DNA of 6,174 bases, taken from Verrucomicrobia subdivision 6 bacterium BACL9 MAG-120507-bin52 (GTDB taxonomy: Bacteria; Verrucomicrobiota; Verrucomicrobiia; Methylacidiphilales; Verrucolacustridaceae). Of the stretch, positions 5,618-6,174 are shown in pieces; position 1 is the stretch's first letter, and the number at the start of each line of letters is the position of its first letter. The translations under genes were made by a program, and so were the position numbers. The stretch lies in contig LIBO01000063.1 in the NCBI GenBank assembly GCA_001438005.1, positions 1 to 6,174 on the forward strand, read 5' to 3'. Below the pieces are notes generated by a model that searched no databases, had not been told where the DNA came from, and worked only from the letters and a program-made list of their open reading frames with translations.

Positions 5618-6070
5618 TCAGGCGGCTGCTTTATTTTCCAGAGTCCGGATGCTGGAAAAAAAGATGCGGATCAAAATATCCACCTCCTCCAACGCCGTTC
5701 TCACCGCCTGCCCGTCACAGGGCAGACCCGCTTTTGCCAGCAGCTGGAGAGCCCGACGGGAAACCCGCAGCTCAGTCAGGCAGGCACGGAACTTTTCCGC
5801 GAACTCCTTGGCCGAGGGCGATCCCTCCGCTTCTCCGTGCCGGAAGTAGGCGGCGGTGCCCGAGCGGAGAAGCTCCTCCGCCAGATGTCCACCCGCCCGA
5901 TCCTCCGGCAAGCTACCGGCCAACCCCAGTAGGTTGGAGGTGAAGGAGAGCAAACGGTCGGATAAGTCCGGCCCCTTCCGCTCCTCTTGCGCCGCACCCC
6001 CACCTCGGGGAGAGGATGCCGTGTTTCGATCTTGTGATTTCCATCGTGTATCTGGTGTGGTTGTCTTCAT
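5618..6070 (-). CDS. Four-helix bundle protein (23S rRNA intervening-sequence protein family)
   Basis: 150 residues, ATG at 6070 and TGA at 5618. Residues about 35-145 have the family pattern: a first helix DLSDRLLSFTSNLLGLAGSL, then a short loop and HLAEELLRSGTAAYFRHGEAE (62-82, corresponding to the family's QLxRSgtSixaNxxEA core), KEFAEKFRACLTELRVSRRALQLLAKAGL (88-116) and a final helix with LEEVDILIRIFFSSIRTLE. These small helical proteins are found inside 23S rRNA genes of some bacteria but are far more often free-standing, and their molecular function is unsettled. The first 34 residues are a hydrophilic, probably disordered extension longer than usual, so the true start may be farther in, although no nearby internal ATG offers a clear alternative. 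A GGGAG motif 11 bases upstream supports the annotated ATG. The gene precedes E2 on the same strand, separated by 118 bases that contain a strong hairpin. Confidence 0.85.
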   Translation of the reverse strand: MKTTTPDTRWKSQDRNTASSPRGGGAAQEERKGPDLSDRLLSFTSNLLGLAGSLPEDRAGGHLAEELLRSGTAAYFRHGEAEGSPSAKEFAEKFRACLTELRVSRRALQLLAKAGLPCDGQAVRTALEEVDILIRIFFSSIRTLENKAAA

Positions 6071-6081
6071 AGGGGATTAAA

Positions 6082-6086
6082 CTCCC
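6082..6086 (-). promoter_or_regulatory. Probable Shine-Dalgarno of the four-helix bundle gene
   Basis: On the minus strand GGGAG occurs 11 bases before the ATG at 6070. The spacing is slightly long but usable, and it supports this start codon for the protein with an N-terminal extension. Confidence 0.4.
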
Positions 6087-6094
6087 GCCAACGC

Positions 6095-6116
6095 AAAAGG
6101 GTTCGGCCTTTTTTTT
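6095..6116 (+). terminator. Terminator-like hairpin with T-tract, plus-strand orientation
   Basis: AAAAGG (6095-6100), a six-base loop GTTCGG and CCTTTT (6107-6112) form a short stem. It runs into eight T in a row (6109-6116), then A and more T. Oriented to stop plus-strand transcription, yet the nearest plus-strand gene (crtI) ends 1.8 kb to the left. The stem is weak (two GC pairs), so function is uncertain; on the minus strand it would lie in the leader of the four-helix gene. Confidence 0.4.
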
Positions 6117-6120
6117 ATTT

Positions 6121-6149
6121 TTTATCCCCCCCACAAATATTCATGACAA
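6121..6149 (-). promoter_or_regulatory. Candidate sigma70-type promoter for the minus-strand genes
   Basis: On the minus strand TTGTCA (6144-6149, five of six matches to TTGACA) is followed after exactly 17 bases by GATAAA (6121-6126, four of six matches to TATAAT). A start about 7 bases downstream would give a leader of roughly 40 bases before the ATG at 6070. The spacer contains a run of seven G. It is plausible by position and spacing but only moderate by match. Confidence 0.35.
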
Positions 6150-6158
6150 AATCATCCT

Positions 6159-6174
6159 ACTTTCCCGGGAAAGT
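6159..6174. repeat. Perfect 16-bp palindrome at the right edge
   Basis: ACTTTCCCGGGAAAGT equals its own reverse complement, and it may continue beyond the window since its right end is the last base. It lies just upstream of the candidate minus-strand -35 element, where a dimeric regulator could bind. It could also be the stem of a hairpin or part of a dispersed repeat. Confidence 0.6.

Noticed and set aside
5483..5932. Plus-strand open frame of 149 codons opposite the four-helix gene
   Set aside because: Low-complexity Arg/Ser/Pro translation; the minus strand carries a recognisable protein family.
1..6174. CRISPR arrays, tRNA or rRNA genes, insertion sequences
   Set aside because: No regularly spaced direct repeats, no cloverleaf-like segment and no transposase-like frame were seen; almost all bases are accounted for by protein genes.

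Overview
This is a compact, gene-dense bacterial chromosomal segment with GC content somewhat above 50 percent. It is essentially all coding: five genes run left to right (1-4291) and two run right to left (4288-6070), followed by a short AT-rich intergenic region at the right edge. The gene families (Ppx/GppA, KsgA, a YfcD-like Nudix protein, CrtI, a lipoyl-dependent acyltransferase and a four-helix bundle protein of the 23S rRNA intervening-sequence family) fit a Gram-negative, carotenoid-making bacterium. The weak Shine-Dalgarno signals and the gene mix made me think of Verrucomicrobiota or relatives. That is a low-confidence inference, not something the sequence proves.

Plus-strand block. 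1-383 is the C-terminal end of an exopolyphosphatase/GppA-type protein. 423-1598 is a membrane-anchored protein with the alkaline phosphatase fold signature in which nearly every catalytic and metal-binding residue has been replaced. 1595-2359 is the 16S rRNA dimethyltransferase KsgA. 2334-2843 is a Nudix hydrolase resembling YfcD and isopentenyl-diphosphate isomerase. 2840-4291 is a CrtI-family carotenoid desaturase. The first junction has a 39-nt gap and the other three overlap, so the block is probably one operon whose promoter lies left of the window.

Minus-strand block. 4288-5499 encodes a dihydrolipoamide acyltransferase (E2) with lipoyl, subunit-binding and catalytic domains. Its stop codon interlocks with that of crtI in the four bases CTAA, so there is no room for a terminator between the convergent genes. 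A strong two-tier hairpin (5554-5593) lies between E2 and the upstream four-helix bundle gene (5618-6070, minus). The last 104 bases hold a candidate minus-strand promoter, a plus-strand terminator-like hairpin with a T-tract, and a perfect 16-bp palindrome that reaches the last base of the window.

The genes do not form one obvious pathway. Polyphosphate/ppGpp metabolism, rRNA maturation, nucleotide or isoprenoid diphosphate housekeeping, carotenoid synthesis and 2-oxoacid oxidation sit side by side. The most unusual item is the conserved-length, catalytically dead alkaline phosphatase homologue next to the exopolyphosphatase gene. I see no mobile elements, tRNA or rRNA genes, or CRISPR arrays.
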